From Chloranthus sessilifolius (lineage: Eukaryota > Streptophyta > Magnoliopsida > Chloranthales > Chloranthaceae), in assembly GCA_021018995.1 (NCBI GenBank), contig CM037587.1, positions 90,207,251-90,271,250 of the forward strand: a stretch of 64,000 nucleotides of DNA, given 5' to 3'. Positions 32,064 to 45,649 of the stretch are shown piece after piece. Positions within the stretch are counted from its first letter, which is position 1. Every line of letters starts with the position of its first letter. The position numbers were made by a program, and so were the translations under genes. Under the pieces are notes generated by a model, which was not told the DNA's origin, did not search any database, and saw nothing but the letters and a program-made list of their open reading frames with translations.

Positions 32064-33822
32064 TATCATATGTGATATGTTATACTAATGTTCTTTGTAG
32101 GAGGATAAATTAGCTAACGTTTTTATTGGGTATTAGTGGCCCATTTTAAAAGTAATGACCATTAAATCAAATTCGAAAAAGACTTCGCCAAATATGTTCA
32201 GCCTCATCTCGATTGGTTGCCTGTAAAATTTGAGAGAAATTCGAGTACGACACATAAACCGATTATTAGATAGAGTTTCTACAGTCATAGCATAATCACC
32301 CATTGAATCGATTCTGAGGATTTTCTTAGAGGAACTTAAGAACGAAGGATTATGATCTTTTATGGGAAAGGCCAGGAATCTGAGTAACTTAAGACGCTTA
32401 TGGGAAAAGCCAGGAATCTGGGTCTGCTAAGAATATATAGGAATCTGAGTGTTCAAGAATCTGAACTTTTCTGGGAAAAATCAGGAAACGCCTGAACGAG
32501 GCCTAAACCATGGTTTAGTTAGGCAAGAGTTGTCTTGTGATCGATCTGCAGAGAAATCTCTCAGCCTGAACACATACTCCTCATCAAGGGTGTAGCCACG
32601 TCAAGTGGTGTGGGGGCTGGAGACCCCATTTTAAATTTGAAATTTATAAGGTATGCTTCTAATACACATTTTTTTATGTAGAAGCCCCCAAATATAATGG
32701 TCTACTCAACAACCCATTTTATTAAGAGCATTTATTTGTTTATTCTCTCTCCTCATAAAAACTCACTCTCTCTCTCTCTCTCTCAGGTCATTAGCGCCAA
32801 AGTTTCTAACTGATTTGGTATTAGGTATCAATTCAATCTTTGGACGGTAGGTATCGGTTGATACTAATATGGTGCTGCCAAAATAGTAACCAACTTTTCA
32901 TAAAAAATAAAAAATAGTATTGTTTGATAATGATAGAGTATCGGTTCATTTCGATGTGGTATCAACGATACCACCCTGATACTTATATCGGGTGGTATTG
33001 GTTTCAGGCCGATACCTTAATTAGGCCCCACGAAAAGAAAATCCAGGCTACGCCCTGCCCCTCATCTCCTATTTTTAAAATGAAACCAACTTTTAAATGC
33101 ACATAATAATTTTCCATTGCTTTGTTCACACGATGAGATTTTTTTTAAGATGCATTAATTCTTAGAGTCAGTAAATAGAGTTATGTCGATTCGTTCAAGT
33201 GAAGTGGAGTTTTTCCAGGAAAAAGTGTCCCATGTACAGTGTACCGAACCGATTACATGTTGGAATCTAGACTGGAAACAAGTTGTTACCCTAATAACAA
33301 ATCTTCTTTTAAACAAACCTTTCAACTGACCAGACTTTTTCTTGGATCTTTTGCAAGGTCCTTCTTCCAAGTTTCTGAAACAAGGATTTTCGGCCCTCAT
33401 AGGGTTTTTTAATTGATAAGTTTTCTTTTCCAACTGTAAAACCCTCTTTTAACTACCACTTTTAATATAAAATAATAAAATTATATCCTTTCCGTTCCCT
33501 TTCAACTTTCATCTTCCTTTTATACCACTCAATTATATTTTATTTAAATGACTGGACTGCCCCTATACAGATCAGTGTTTTTCAAATATGTGTTGCTAGA
33601 GACCAAACGAGGATTGAACAATAGCGATTGAGCTCCATCAAACCGATGGATTGACCGGTGGAGTTTAACAGATCGAAGAAGAATGATTGGTCACCGATTG
33701 GGCTTGAAGGGACTGATTGGTTGTCCGATCGGTAACCAAATGGCACCCCGATCAAGCTTCCCATTGATTTACAAAAAGTATTATAAGTAAATAAAACTGA
33801 ATCAGCTTCAATATCCTACTCC
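31857..33822. other. Non-coding flank with AT microsatellite
   Basis: Contains (AT)n at 32010-32060. A TTCTTTGTAG acceptor-like site near 32099 is followed by a short decayed coding-like stretch. Around 32810-33020, repeated GGTATCGG and GATACC words occur in both orientations. No gene I can support. Confidence 0.4.
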
Positions 33823-33935
33823 GGGCTTCAAAATCCCGATTCTAACTTAAAAAGACCGATTCGGACTTCAAAAGCCCGATTGGGCCTTGAAAAGCCTGAT
33901 TCAATCTCTAGAAGCCTGATTCTGACTTTAAATCC
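33823..33935. repeat. Degenerate ~20-base tandem repeat
   Basis: About five copies of GACTTCAAAAGCCCGATTC with substitutions. Related words (GAAGCCCGA) recur to 34165. Confidence 0.6.
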
Positions 33936-34478
33936 CCCAAAAAAATTCTTATGTTTTTCTTAAAAGTCAAACAGTAGATCAAATCAGGCTTCTAAAATCC
34001 ACATCTAGCACTAAAAGTTTGAATCAGGGATCGATTGCCCAAGGCAGTCTTGAGAAGCCCGACAAATGAACAAGCTATATATGAGGTTGACTCAGGTACC
34101 GAATTGATCGCGGGATGCGCACATGGTGCACCAAATCGGCCTTAAGAAGCCCGATAAGGCTCAAAAAGATTGAATCGAGCGTCTTGAGACCAGCTCGATC
34201 TTTTTCTGTTCACTTTGTGCCTTCTCTCATATTTGCCCCAAGGGCATTTTGGTCTTTGCATCTGTCATCAATGTGAACAGTTGGAAACTGACATTTATGT
34301 TGAAATGATAAAGTAAGAGGTAAAATGGTCATTTAAACTTTGACATGGTACTTAATGGCTGGTTTTTTGTTAGGGGTCGGAAATTGTGAAAACATAATCC
34401 TAGTGAGAGAAATCGTGATTTTAGAATTGCACGTGTGGGATATCGCAAAATGTTTCATTTTTTTTTAGTAAACTACAA

Positions 34479-34625
34479 ATGGATAAATTTTGATAGACAA
34501 TTTTGCAAACAGCTTATGTGGTGCAACGTAATTAGCTGTAGTACTTGGGCCCCACTATATGTGCAGCTGATTATATCGCCCCACATAAGCTGTTTAGAAA
34601 AGTGTCTACTAATAATTGTCCATTA
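34479..34625. mobile_element. Foldback MITE, copy 1
   Basis: Left arm ATGGATAAATTTTGATAGAC...AAACAGCTTATGTGG is mirrored by the right arm CCACATAAGCTGTTT...GTCTACTAATAATTGTCCAT, with GGGCCCCACTATAT near the centre. It could fold into one long hairpin. No coding capacity. Confidence 0.65.
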
Positions 34626-34706
34626 TGTAACACTGTCAGTCTCTAATATTTGTAGTCTCATTCGTTTGGAGTTTGTCTAGAGCCTTTTAAAGGAAAATTA
34701 TAAATG

Positions 34707-34856
34707 ATGGATATTTTTTTTTAAGACAATTTTGCAGACAATTTATGTGACATGATATGATTGACTACAGTGCTTGGGCCCCACTATATATATGCAGCCA
34801 ATCACATCGAGCCATATAAACTGCTGCAAAATTGTCTTTAAAAAAAATCGTCCACT
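34707..34856. mobile_element. Foldback MITE, copy 2
   Basis: Related to the copy at 34479 (same centre GGGCCCCACTATAT, arms AAGACAATTTTGCAG and CTGCAAAATTGTCTT). Both copies are followed by TATGTAACACTGT-like sequence, so the pair may be a tandem duplication of about 230 bases. Confidence 0.65.
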
Positions 34857-35082
34857 GTTTGTATAACACTGTTCCCTTTTCATAAGTTATATTTTAAACG
34901 CTACGAAAAGTTGCTAGTCACAGATTTTAACAAGCCTCAAAATAAGTAAAAGTCGGTCCCTTATAAAATACAGTGGATAAAAGGGGAGAGTCCATCCTCT
35001 TGAAGTGGTTTATCAGTGAAGCGGAGCAAATGTTTTAGAATTGCCCTACCATTCTACTGTAATCACTAATCAAGGCTGATGT

Positions 35083-37715
35083 TGTAACGACCTGAATTTT
35101 CTATACAAAAATCTGTGTCCCAAAAATTTATATTATAGGCATGCAATAATTTAATTATAATATAATAATAAATTTTTTGAGAAAACACAAGTCATTTTTT
35201 TATTTTTAAGATACCTGCATATAGATCATGTGCTAATAAAAGATAAAATATTAATATTAATTTTCAATCATACCTAAATATCATAAAATATTCTTATTAA
35301 GTCTCAAACATTTTAAATTTATCATGCACCTATAGTCCTATAGCCCAAATGTCACTCATCAAACATAGCGTGAAATAAAATTATAAAAGTACTATTTATT
35401 TACCGTCCCAAAAGTCTCATGAAATTAAAGTAATTAATCTACGGATAAAAAAATTTCGGGTGGTCTTCCCCTACCGATGGTGGATAATCAAGGTCCTACT
35501 CTTCAGATACCTTATCCTCTAAAAAATCAGAGATAAGAGAATCTGCGATACAAAAGTGTCGAGGTCAGCAAAAATTTCTACGGTGCTTAGTATAGAGAAG
35601 TAAATTACCCTCCATGACTTGAAACATTTAATTAACTAGCATGCACAAAATTTATTTAGTTAATTTGACAATAATTTAGAGATAGAGATATCATAAGACA
35701 TAGCAAGACTAGTAAATTTATGATTATGAAATAGAGATTACAAAAAACTATGTGTGTAAAATTCTACACATAAATTTTATTACAAATTTGGGTTCGTTAA
35801 TATATCGTGAAACATACGACTAGTCCCAATAGCACACGTTTTGTAGTTCTTACATGACTTAAATATTAATTTAAAGTAATTTTCGCACATATTAGGTGCC
35901 AAAATTAAAGTAATAATTATACTAGTGGGGATCCCGTCCATCGTTTCCCATGGACAATTTTCATAATTAGTCGTAGTCCTTACTCATCGATGTAGCTCGT
36001 GCTTGGTCTGTGTCTTGACATGACATAATGAGATCCTATTAAAATCGAAAATCATATATGCAGAACGATTGCTTCTCTTTTTAGAGTACATATAATTATA
36101 ATCATTGACTTGCCTTATCGTAAATTCGTATCGTATCTATTTTTATCTGTCTTAAATGACCTTTAAACTTACCAATCTTTTTCTTCTTTTATGACGTATA
36201 CTTTATGTTTGATAATCATGTGACTGGTCATAATATAATAAGAATAAACCACATATTAATAACATGTTAGAATATTCATGAAACAAAAATGCGGCTTACC
36301 TATATATAAAATAATTCTGCAATTATAATGTAATCCGATCAAATTAAGACTTAATTGGTCAAAAATTTAACGTTTATAATTTCTGTTAGAGCCGAAGAAT
36401 TCTAACTGTCAGATGTGAAGATCATGACAAGTTGGGAAGGATGATCCTATTAAAATTTTCGTGATCCTATCAATGGGTGTTTGATCAAAGGTCAAATGTG
36501 TGTCCACAAAACACTTAGAAATAAGATTTAAGAATTTACTTTCCTGATTTTCAAAGTAGGCATCTTGGGGTCGATTTTCGATATGAGATGACTAGTTACT
36601 GATTTACTCTTAGATAATGGAATAGTTTTAATAGAGGGCACTGCCATCTACATCATCTACTTGGCGGTTCGGCCAATGGAGGTCTATTAATATTTCTTTG
36701 GTTATATGAAGTTAGGGAAAAACTCAAACTACTTAGAGGTATAATTTAGACATCTACTTCTAATTCGCATTCTAAATCAAAATCTCAAAGATATAGCCAA
36801 CATAATAAATTGTCATAAATAATAAAAATCTTTCAAGGGACCCTAAAAATGTGGAATTCATTTACTAATCTATTCTTCGTTTTTATCCATGTCTCAAAAA
36901 TAATCAGCATAATAAATTATCATAAATAAGAAAAATCTTTCAAGGGACACTAAAATTTTAGAATTCATTTACTAATCTTTTATATCAATTTCTTAAAAAT
37001 TGTCAGCATAATAAATTACCATAATAAGAAAAATCTTTCAAGGGACCCTAAAATTTTGAAATATATTAACTATTTTAAGCAAATTATTAAGGAGTAACAA
37101 TCATAAAAGATTTTATTTATATATAGGAGATTAATAAGTGGGTCGAAACCAAATAATCACATATTATAAATTTATTTCTTGTTCATACCTTACTAATTAA
37201 TCAAATAAATCAAATAAAGAATAAGTAATTAATTTCCCCCTACCTCAAGTCCCAACATCTCAAATGACTGAAACTTTGATCTCGATTTTCTAAAAGTTGA
37301 TTGAACAATATCGATGATCATGGTATTTATAATCTAAACCTCTGAATTCATCTTCTTTCTTCGATCTTTGATCTAATCACTTGAAAGTGGTCACAGTGGT
37401 TAAGTGGAAAGAGGCTATAGAGAGTTTTGAGGGAAGTGATTAGGGAGAAAGAGATTGTGGTGGCCAGGGTTTCTTAAAAGAAAAAGAGTTACAAGACGGT
37501 TAGGTTTTCTTAAAAGAAGAAAATGTGAAAAGAGAGTTATGTAAATTAATTAAATAGGGTTTTCTAAAGATAGGGTGGATTCTGGTGTGAAGTATTAATA
37601 CCGTGCATAATGCAAAACATTATCTAACACAATTAAAAGGTCAAAATGAGTCGGGTCATTATATTTTCATTAAAAGTCAAAATCTCCACGTTAGCCAAAA
37701 ATAAGGGCTATTACA
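35083..37715 (-). mobile_element. Solo LTR, Ty3/gypsy type
   Basis: Starts TGTAACGACC and ends GGGCTATTACA. Flanks GATGT (35078-35082) and AATGT (37716-37720) agree at four of five bases. No coding sequence inside. AT-rich with repeated CTTTCAAGGGACCCTAAAA text (about 36829-37050, three copies of a roughly 100-base repeat). General layout resembles the chromovirus-type LTRs further right. Minus orientation is inferred from that resemblance. Confidence 0.6.
36760..37060. repeat. Three-copy tandem repeat inside solo LTR
   Basis: Units of about 95-100 bases around AAATCTTTCAAGGGACCCT and AGCATAATAAATTATCATAA, at about 36786, 36900 and 37004. Confidence 0.65.
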
Positions 37716-37768
37716 AATGTACTGATTATGGATTGGTGGCATCATTCTCACCATATTGCTATTACAAA

Positions 37769-37983
37769 GGGTGTGTTTGGCAACGTATATTCCCTATCTA
37801 TTCCAGGCGCTCTTGGACCATGCTCCTGCATGGAGCGTGTTTAACAAAGGTGTAGGGGAGCTGTGGGACGAGAGGGAGCCACTATAGTTTTTCCATAGCA
37901 GCTGAAAACCTCTTTGGTTGGGAGCAAGCGGGGAGCAAAGGGGATGCTGGCCCGTGCCCATCGGACTCATTCCCAAACACAAC
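37769..37983. mobile_element. Short MITE-like element
   Basis: Ends GGGTGTGTTTGGCAACG and its approximate inverse CATTCCCAAACACAAC. 215 bases, no ORF. TSD not clear, so the superfamily (hAT or PIF-like) is open. Confidence 0.4.
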
Positions 37984-38043
37984 GAAAGTCGCCTTGGTAA
38001 AATTCCTTGTCCTCTAGAACATTGAAATTGATCATATTTTACT

Positions 38044-41000
38044 TGTTGGCACGTGTGGCTATGTAACTGTTGTGCACTATCCTAGTGGGAAACATGTAGT
38101 CGTTGTATGCTACCTTAGTGGGAAAAAGAATCTCGTTTAGTCGGGATACTTTCAATGTGCGCCAGATTAATAGGAGAAATGGTTTCTCCGTAACATCGAG
38201 TAATCCGGACGTTAGAAAATGTAATAACCTAGATTTTTAAATTTTATTTAATGGTATTAGATGATGTACCACAGAGTGCGTGGTGCTAACGCTCTACACC
38301 GGAATATACCCACTTTAGAAATAGTCTGATTTTTTTTATATATTAATATTAGACTCATTGCGGAGTACTCGTTGATACGATTCCAACGATATATAATTTA
38401 TCGATTTTCGATAAGAATATAAAAAGTTATGCCCGTTTGAAGAGTGAAGCGGGTTAAAGGGCACAACTGTAAATTCGGGAGAGAATCACCATTTACCTTG
38501 GTGCTTACACAAAGCGCTGGAGCAAAACCTCTTCTCAAGCTTTTCAAGTCACCTATGAATTCTACTTGCGTGTAAAAACTACTATTTTATTAAATCTTAT
38601 ACGGAAAGTCTTAATTAGAGTTAACTTTATCTGAGGAATTAGATATATTTACTTCTTCTCTTTGTCTCTCTTTATCCCTCTTCTCAAAGAAAAGCTCCGC
38701 CATCTTTCATAATTTCTCATCGGATCTCCATCGATTTTCGATCTTATCAGAGAATCTTACACCATCAAAGTTTCTCATCGCCGCGACCAATTTATCGTAA
38801 GAAAGGAATTCTCGCAAAAAGACTCGGGCATATCGTCTCTCGAATCCGATCTCCATCAACCCAAATCATCGTAGGATTGGAATCACGCTTCAACAGGTGG
38901 GTGCCTCTAAATCCATCTTAAATTATTCAGTTATTTCTTAAAAAGAAAACCCTAATTTTTCCTTAAATTTTGATAAATTTCGGGTCTTAAAAACATAGAA
39001 ATTAGGCCCAAAATCGATAGGATCGTTTTTCCCAGATTTTCGTGAAATTCGGTCAAACTCTTCAACAGACACAGCCTCGATATTTTGGCCATAACGTTTT
39101 ATCCCGAACTCGGATTGACGTGATTCTTATGGCACTGGAAAGAAGACAACGAGATCTACAACTTTGTCTGAAATAGTAATTTCATGAATCTAATGTTTTT
39201 AAGGTCAAATTTGGGCTGCAAGTCAGGATACATTTTAGATGATCCAAGGTTACACGGGTTTGACATTATTTTTTTAACTCTTGGGCTACTTTACGCTAAA
39301 CTTATCTTTAGACTTATAAATCGCTAAAATTAAATAAAATACATTAAATAGCTTGCATCGAATAATAATCTATAAGTTTAAGGGGTCAAATATAGACGTT
39401 TTTCAATACTTACCATTCTATTACCTCCTCTAAGCCTCATACAATTCTTGAATTGACACATGTGCTCCTTTAGAATTTTAAAATAGGTTGGATCGCTATA
39501 CCAGTCAATCACCAAATTTTATGAATATAATTAACCTTAATGAAGTATAGTTTCAACACTATTATAAAATAAATATAGTTAAATATTTCTTATTTTCTGT
39601 TTTACTTTAATATTTCGTATGTTATGCTCTTTATTAATTTTCTTTAAAAATATAAAATGTTTAAGGTTTATGTAATAATTCATTCTTCTATATGTTCACC
39701 ATTATCATATGATATTCATCATATAGAAAATCACGATAGGGCATACGCATATAAGTTAAGAATAAAATATGACACATGACTTAAGCCTTCGTCACGGTGG
39801 GGTTTCTTTCACGGTCACGTGGAACTTGGAATGTAGGCATCCATGTACGGATGCAACCCCTCTATGGTAGTATGGGATACCACACGAAGCACATCTAGGT
39901 TACTACGGAACCTGTCCCTTGGAAAACGTGGTTTAGTGAAGTCTATCCCACCGTGGCCTATTCTAACTAAGTTTTAAGAAAAAAATGAGAAAAGAATATG
40001 TTAAGACACATGTATATTAAGAAAGTGGGGACTTAAGCCCACGCAAATATAAAATCGGGGCGGGGACCTAAGCCCATAACTGAAAAATGATATGATATGT
40101 AATACACGCTGTGAAGGCCAGCTAAATATGAATTAAGTTTCTACACGTGCCATACCTTACGAGCCACCGTAAGGGCCTAACGTCTGCAGCCAAGACGGGT
40201 CTTAAGGACATTATAGCCTTGTCTCGAACTAAGGGGACATCATGGTTACTATGCCGGCAACCTCATCTGGCTGGATGGTAGTTTATGTTATGATATGGAG
40301 GTTAGGTGGTTATCTACACGTGGACCTCGCGTGGTAGGCTCGAGCAGCGATCCTGGCACAGATCGTTTAAATAAGATAAGATGCGAAGTACGTTATGTAG
40401 GCGTATGGAGTAATTAATAGGACTTACAATATATCACGTATGCTAAGTTGATGAGACAAATAGGAAAAGAGATAAGAAAATAGAAGCATCATGCACTCTT
40501 CATGTTATATTAGTATATTTTTCAGTCTTGATTATGATAGTCTATGAATTATGGATAAGTTTATTTCATTTATTTAAGATGTTGGTTATATTTTAAAAAT
40601 GCACCGCAATTCAAGCGATTGCACACACGCCCACCTGAGTAAGTTATGGTGGATCAATTGTGCAACCTGCTGAGTTTACGCGATTGAGTAAACTCACCCC
40701 CCTCCCAAAATCTAACAGTTTCAGGTGAAGATTCTGCTTATCCCGTCCTTGATGATTTGAAGCTGCTGATCCGGAGATGGCTCATATAAACAAGGATGTC
40801 GGCTACTACCTTGATGAGAGCGTAGATCTAACAGATTTTTACCAGCATTGAGAACCCTTTTACTCTAGTTTTCATTATTTCTTGAGAGACTTGTTTTAGC
40901 CTTGATATATTGTGTGAGTTTACATTTGAGACCGTTTTACCCTATCTGAAACTGATTTTGATTTGATATCCTAGATGCATGGTTAGGATTAAGTACTTCA

Positions 41001-41980
41001 TTATTATTGTCTATATTTTTCGTTATTAATTTATGAGTAAATTATTTTTAATTCTATCTTAAATGCCTCAATCCATATGCTAAGTCAATTTATAGATTAT
41101 GTGTATGTCCGCTTATCGCCTTAACCAGCGTGCGGTGTCATAACACGGAATTCTAAGCCCTCGATATCGGGTAAGGATTCTGGGTCGTGACAGAAGACCC
41201 CTTGCGCACCTCTAAAAAGGGGCTTATCGCCGCCTATCAAATAAATCTCAAAAAGATACTATTAAGGTAGCAAGGAGTATCTCTGTTCACAGGAATACAC
41301 TCACATTATCGGCAATCTCATATTGATCCAGCTCACATTCAACACAGGCGATTTATTCTATCACTAGTATCAGAAACAATTTTCTGTCATTGAATCTTTG
41401 GTTGTCCGATCTTTGGATGCTTCTTAGTCAAGCAAATCTCATACCACACGAGGAACACTCCCAATCTTTTGTCATCCGATCTCTAGCCATCGAATTTCTG
41501 GTCGTCCGATCGTGCACACTAAGATCTCTGTTTGCATCTATCTCTGGTCGTCCAATCGTGCACGCTAAGATCTCTATTTGCATCTATTTCTGGCCATCGG
41601 ATTTCTGGTTGTCCAATTGTGTACGCTGAGAACTCTGTTTGCATCGGATTTTCGAGCGTCGAATTCTTATCTTCTTCTTATCGTCCGATTTACACAAAGA
41701 GGCATAAGCAGTTGAAAACGCAGAACCAGGGGAAGGATAAATGTAAAATCCATTTATTTTTTGGGAAGTACAATAGAGTACTTATCTCTCTGTAATTTAT
41801 TATTATTATTTCTTTGTCGTGGGCTTTGAGAATAGCAGCGTTGTACGTCGGGTTCCATTGTCATGTGAGATACATAGCGTGTGGATGTTGGGATACACCA
41901 AGGAACATATATCAAAAGAGACTTTTGGAGCAAGCTATAGCCTTTTTTTTAGATTCATTATACATCACTAATACCAAACA
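38044..41980 (+). repeat. Left LTR of copia element, interrupted
   Basis: Starts TGTTGGCACG and ends ATACCAAACA. Native LTR is 38044-38219 plus 41193-41980 (about 964 bases). The rest is a solo LTR. The first part matches the right LTR at 63701-63876. The TATA position at 41210-41220 reads CTCTAAAAAGG where the right LTR has CTATAAAAAGG. Confidence 0.85.
38220..41192 (+). mobile_element. Solo LTR nested in copia LTR
   Basis: Starts TGTAATAACC and ends GGGTCGTGACA. Flanks GAAAA (38215-38219) and GAAGA (41193-41197) form a 5-base TSD with one mismatch. 2973 bases without coding sequence. Ends resemble Ty3/gypsy chromovirus LTRs, and sense-strand text near the right end (a CTCACCCCCCTCCC block, then GGGTAAGGATTCTGGGTCGTGACA-like ending) supports plus orientation. 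Confidence 0.75.
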
Positions 41981-41998
41981 GTGGTATTAGTGATCTGT
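41981..41998 (+). promoter_or_regulatory. Primer-binding site of copia element
   Basis: GTGGTATTAGTGATCT next to the LTR end; resembles TGGTATCAGAGC, the initiator tRNA-Met PBS. Confidence 0.6.
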
Positions 41999-42259
41999 TT
42001 TTAGGCGATATCTTTGGTTATACAACACGGATTTTCGATCCTCTTGAACCTGTGGACTCCTGTAACCGAGACGCATCTACCGACATCACTAAATCAATAT
42101 TCAGAAGCTACTATATCATTGGATCAGAAAAGGATTAATCTCATACTCGATCGGTAATATATTTAGAGTGTACTCTAGTTAGTCTTATCTAACCCTTATC
42201 TCTTAATTTATTGTTTGAAGAGCAATATAAACGGTTTTGATTTTTAATTTTGATACAAA

Positions 42260-43132
42260 ATGGCACATAGTATAGTCGTTCACAAACTCTCTAAAATAGA
42301 AAAATTACACGACTTAAATTATGAGATGTGGAAACGTAAAATTGAATACCTCTTAATCCACAAGCGCATACACTATGTCCTAAAATCAAATCTCCCTCTT
42401 CTCGGTGATAGACCATCTAGGGAAGATAGAAGTAGGTTTGACAAATTTGTGCAAGATGATTTGATTGCAAAAATCTCAATTTTAACTTTTATGCAAAATG
42501 ATTTTATAAAAGTCTTCAAGATTTATGATACCAACAAAACCATGATGGAAGTCATTGCCCAACAATATGATAATGTGTCTGAAGCCCACATCCAGTTACT
42601 CCTTCAATAATACAATTCTTATAAAATAAAAGAATGAGATAACATTGTTGAACACGTCAATAAAATGATGGTAATGGCTCAAGACCTTGTTGCTGTAGGT
42701 AATGCAATTAATGAAAGAATGCAAATTTTAAACATCCTTAGTAGCCTACCTCCCTCATGGTCCATAGTCACCACCGCCTTAAGATTGAATGACATTGTTT
42801 TAAATATGGACCTTCATTTGAAATTAGCCCTTGAATAGGAACACTTGAACAAAAACAAAAAGAGTGAATTAATGGTAATTCAAGATCCACCTAAAATTTA
42901 AAATCAAAATAAATTTAAGGAAAACTTTAAGAATTTCTATAAAAATCTTAAAGGAAAAGGAAAGAAACCATTTCATTATAAGGCTAAACCTGTTGCGCCC
43001 AAAGGAAACTGTTTCAATTGTGGAAAGTCTGGACACTTCAAGGTGGACTGCCTTCTTGAACTAAAAGACCATGGGAGTGGAAGCGGCCATGGGAGTGGAA
43101 GCGACAACAAAGGTGGAAGGCGCCAAATCATC
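42260..43132 (+). pseudogene. gag: Copia gag with zinc knuckle
   Basis: ATG 42260; open for 116 codons (KLHDLNYEMWKRKIEYLL is the copia gag N-terminal motif; YDNVSEAHIQLLLQ), then TAA at 42608. Continues in pieces to the CCHC knuckle CFNCGKSGHFKVDC at about 43013-43054 and a Gly/Ser-rich stretch. Cut at 43132 by the chromovirus, which left a TSD TCATC/TTATC. Confidence 0.82.
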
Positions 43133-43849
43133 TGTGATAGCCCGAGTTGTCCTTACCACAAAACCCGTGCTATCGGATCACACAGAAGATGTGACAACCC
43201 AACTTTTCCCCTTCTCGTAAATGAGAAAGGTCGCACTGTCGGATCACCTAACATGATCCTGTCATACAAGGGCATCGTGTACAAAGTTTTACAATTGCGA
43301 AAGCGAATTAAAATAACTCTGATACGAAGAAATATGGCAATAACTGATATTCATTCATTTATCTAAAGCAGCAAACTGAACAGGAATATAAACAGAAACC
43401 TATACCTTAAGTAGTAAACTATCTTATACCACACTGCTGTTTATACATGTTTAAAATCACTACTCTCTCTCTCAAACCTCTCAAGGAAAGAAGTCGTTCA
43501 CATAATCTTCCTCCTTGTCTCCCTCGTCCTCCTCCTGATGGTAGGTAGGAGCAGCCTTGTGCTCAGGGTCTTAGCAATATCTGTAGCTAAGACATAAAGT
43601 CGTAGGATGAGCTATCATCGAAGCTCAGTAGGAAAATTTACAGTGCTAACTTATATGTTAGATTACCAATTCACTTTTTGATGTATAAAATATAATTTGA
43701 AGCATACTATATCTTTTCTTGTATCAATTCTAGCAACATATAGTATAAACAAGTCATTATTCATGTGAATAAGCTATCATGTTGACATGCTGAAATAATC
43801 ATGCTGGATAATTGCAGAAATCATAGACATATACAGGAAATAAGAAAAT

Positions 43850-44035
43850 CAAGCTCCCGAGTTAGCGGGATCACTTGAAACGAGAGAATCAAGCTCCCAA
43901 GTTAGCGGGATCACTTGTCAAGCTACCGAGTTAGGGGGATCACTTGGACCAAGAATTTCAAGCCCCTGAGCTAAGTTAACAGGGTCACTTGGACCGAGAC
44001 ATCAAGCTTCCGAGTTAGCGGGATAACTTGATTCA
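43850..44035. repeat. Five-unit hairpin repeat in the nested solo LTR
   Basis: Units of about 35-45 bases: CAAGCTCCCGAGTTAGCGGG followed by ATCACTTG. Outer CAAG/CTTG and inner TCCCG/CGGGA pair. One unit reads CCCTG...CAGGG instead, a change on both sides that keeps pairing; another has TTCCG/CGGGA (wobble). Confidence 0.6.
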
Positions 44036-45269
44036 AGATGAAACAAAGACGTGTACATGACCTCAAGGATAACAGGAAATGAACCATGCATGCTAATATG
44101 TATGCAAGAAACATCATGAACAAGTATGATATAGAAAAACTGAACTAGAATAATTGAGTTAATATAACCATTCATATTCATGCGTTGAAACTGATCTTAT
44201 CATCATTCGTACATAACTGATCGTATCATCATTTATAATCATATATCAAACTGAGCTAGCATCATTATACCTATCCCTTTCTCGAAACTAAACTAGCATG
44301 TTTGTTCATTAAAACCATCATGAGTCGAGTCATTCAAAAACTGTCAATTAAACTGACTCTATCACCCTTAGCAATACTGACATGAGCATAGTTAAATAAA
44401 AATCCTAAGTTTCATTTCATCAGTATACTATACATCAAGCATCATAATGATGCAAAAGCAAACGTCTAAACTGATCTTCTTGTCATCATGCACTACTATA
44501 CACTTAATTGAATTTAGCTTTTTCATGCCTAATCATTCATTGAACTGGAACTCAAATAAGCATATGAGATCATCCATCAAAATTAACATTAGTCATATAT
44601 ATAGACTAACGTGCTAATCAGAGATGAATTCAAAAATAAAATATAAATATACAATGGATTATTCTATGTATGACCAATAGACACTCCCTACCTGCATATA
44701 CTCTTATGGCAATCTACTTATCACGTGCCTTCATGTATTCAAGACCATTGCATAAACGATCAAGTGCACCACGTCGCACTTATATATATATATATATGCA
44801 TGCAGGAATTTAGTATAAAAATAAAGGTATTGGGTCTCCTTAGACCCGTCATTCATGTTAATCATGATCAGTCAATGCGCACACATCATAGACAGATCAA
44901 CTACCATCAAGGTAGCTGCAGCAGCCAACCATAGGCTTAGATCACAAATAAACTGAGCATCATGATTTATATTAGAACTAATTCTTGTCGTACAGCGCTA
45001 CGCCGAATATATATGTCAATCATCATCATTTAACCCGACATGCACCTATGTAAGTATCTAGGGCACTAATGTTATCATGATCCTAGGCATATACATCAAT
45101 TCTGATTTGGCATCCATATCCATATCCATACACTATGTAATCATATTCATCTTTTACCTATTAGTTATACTCAGATCAATCAGGTATATGACTTAATCCT
45201 TACTGATCATGTATCGAAGAAAATCATTATGGATATATGGAGGCATCAAACTAACATGATCATGATCAG

Positions 45270-45310
<41 letters not shown>
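45270..45310. repeat. (AT)n microsatellite
   Basis: About 20 AT dinucleotides inside the nested solo LTR. Confidence 0.95.
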
Positions 45311-45311
<1 letters not shown>

Positions 45312-45649
45312 TTTTACTTTTAACACTTACTATGCTATACAACTATTAGTAATTTAGCCTGTTACTCAGAGGAGAAATGAAAAAATAAAATACAAGTCAG
45401 CGAGGTAAACTCCCTACCTTATACCAAGCTTACGTGTAACTGGTTACCCGTGCACGCATGTCTTCAAGCAAACTCGTCATGTGAACCAAATACCTAAGAT
45501 TTATGGTCATAGTTTTAGTATTTTTAATGGTTTATTGGGTCAACATAGACCCCAAATATGGACCATTTATGGTCCCAAGTCTCATGCTCAAACTCAGCAA
45601 GTCACCCTAACACAAACCCCTGACAGAGGTGTCACCAAGCGCGTCAGAT

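Noticed and set aside
35083-37663. Alternative end of the solo LTR at GGGTCATTATA
   Set aside because: Flank TTTTC does not match GATGT on the left, whereas ending at GGGCTATTACA (37715) gives AATGT, four of five bases.
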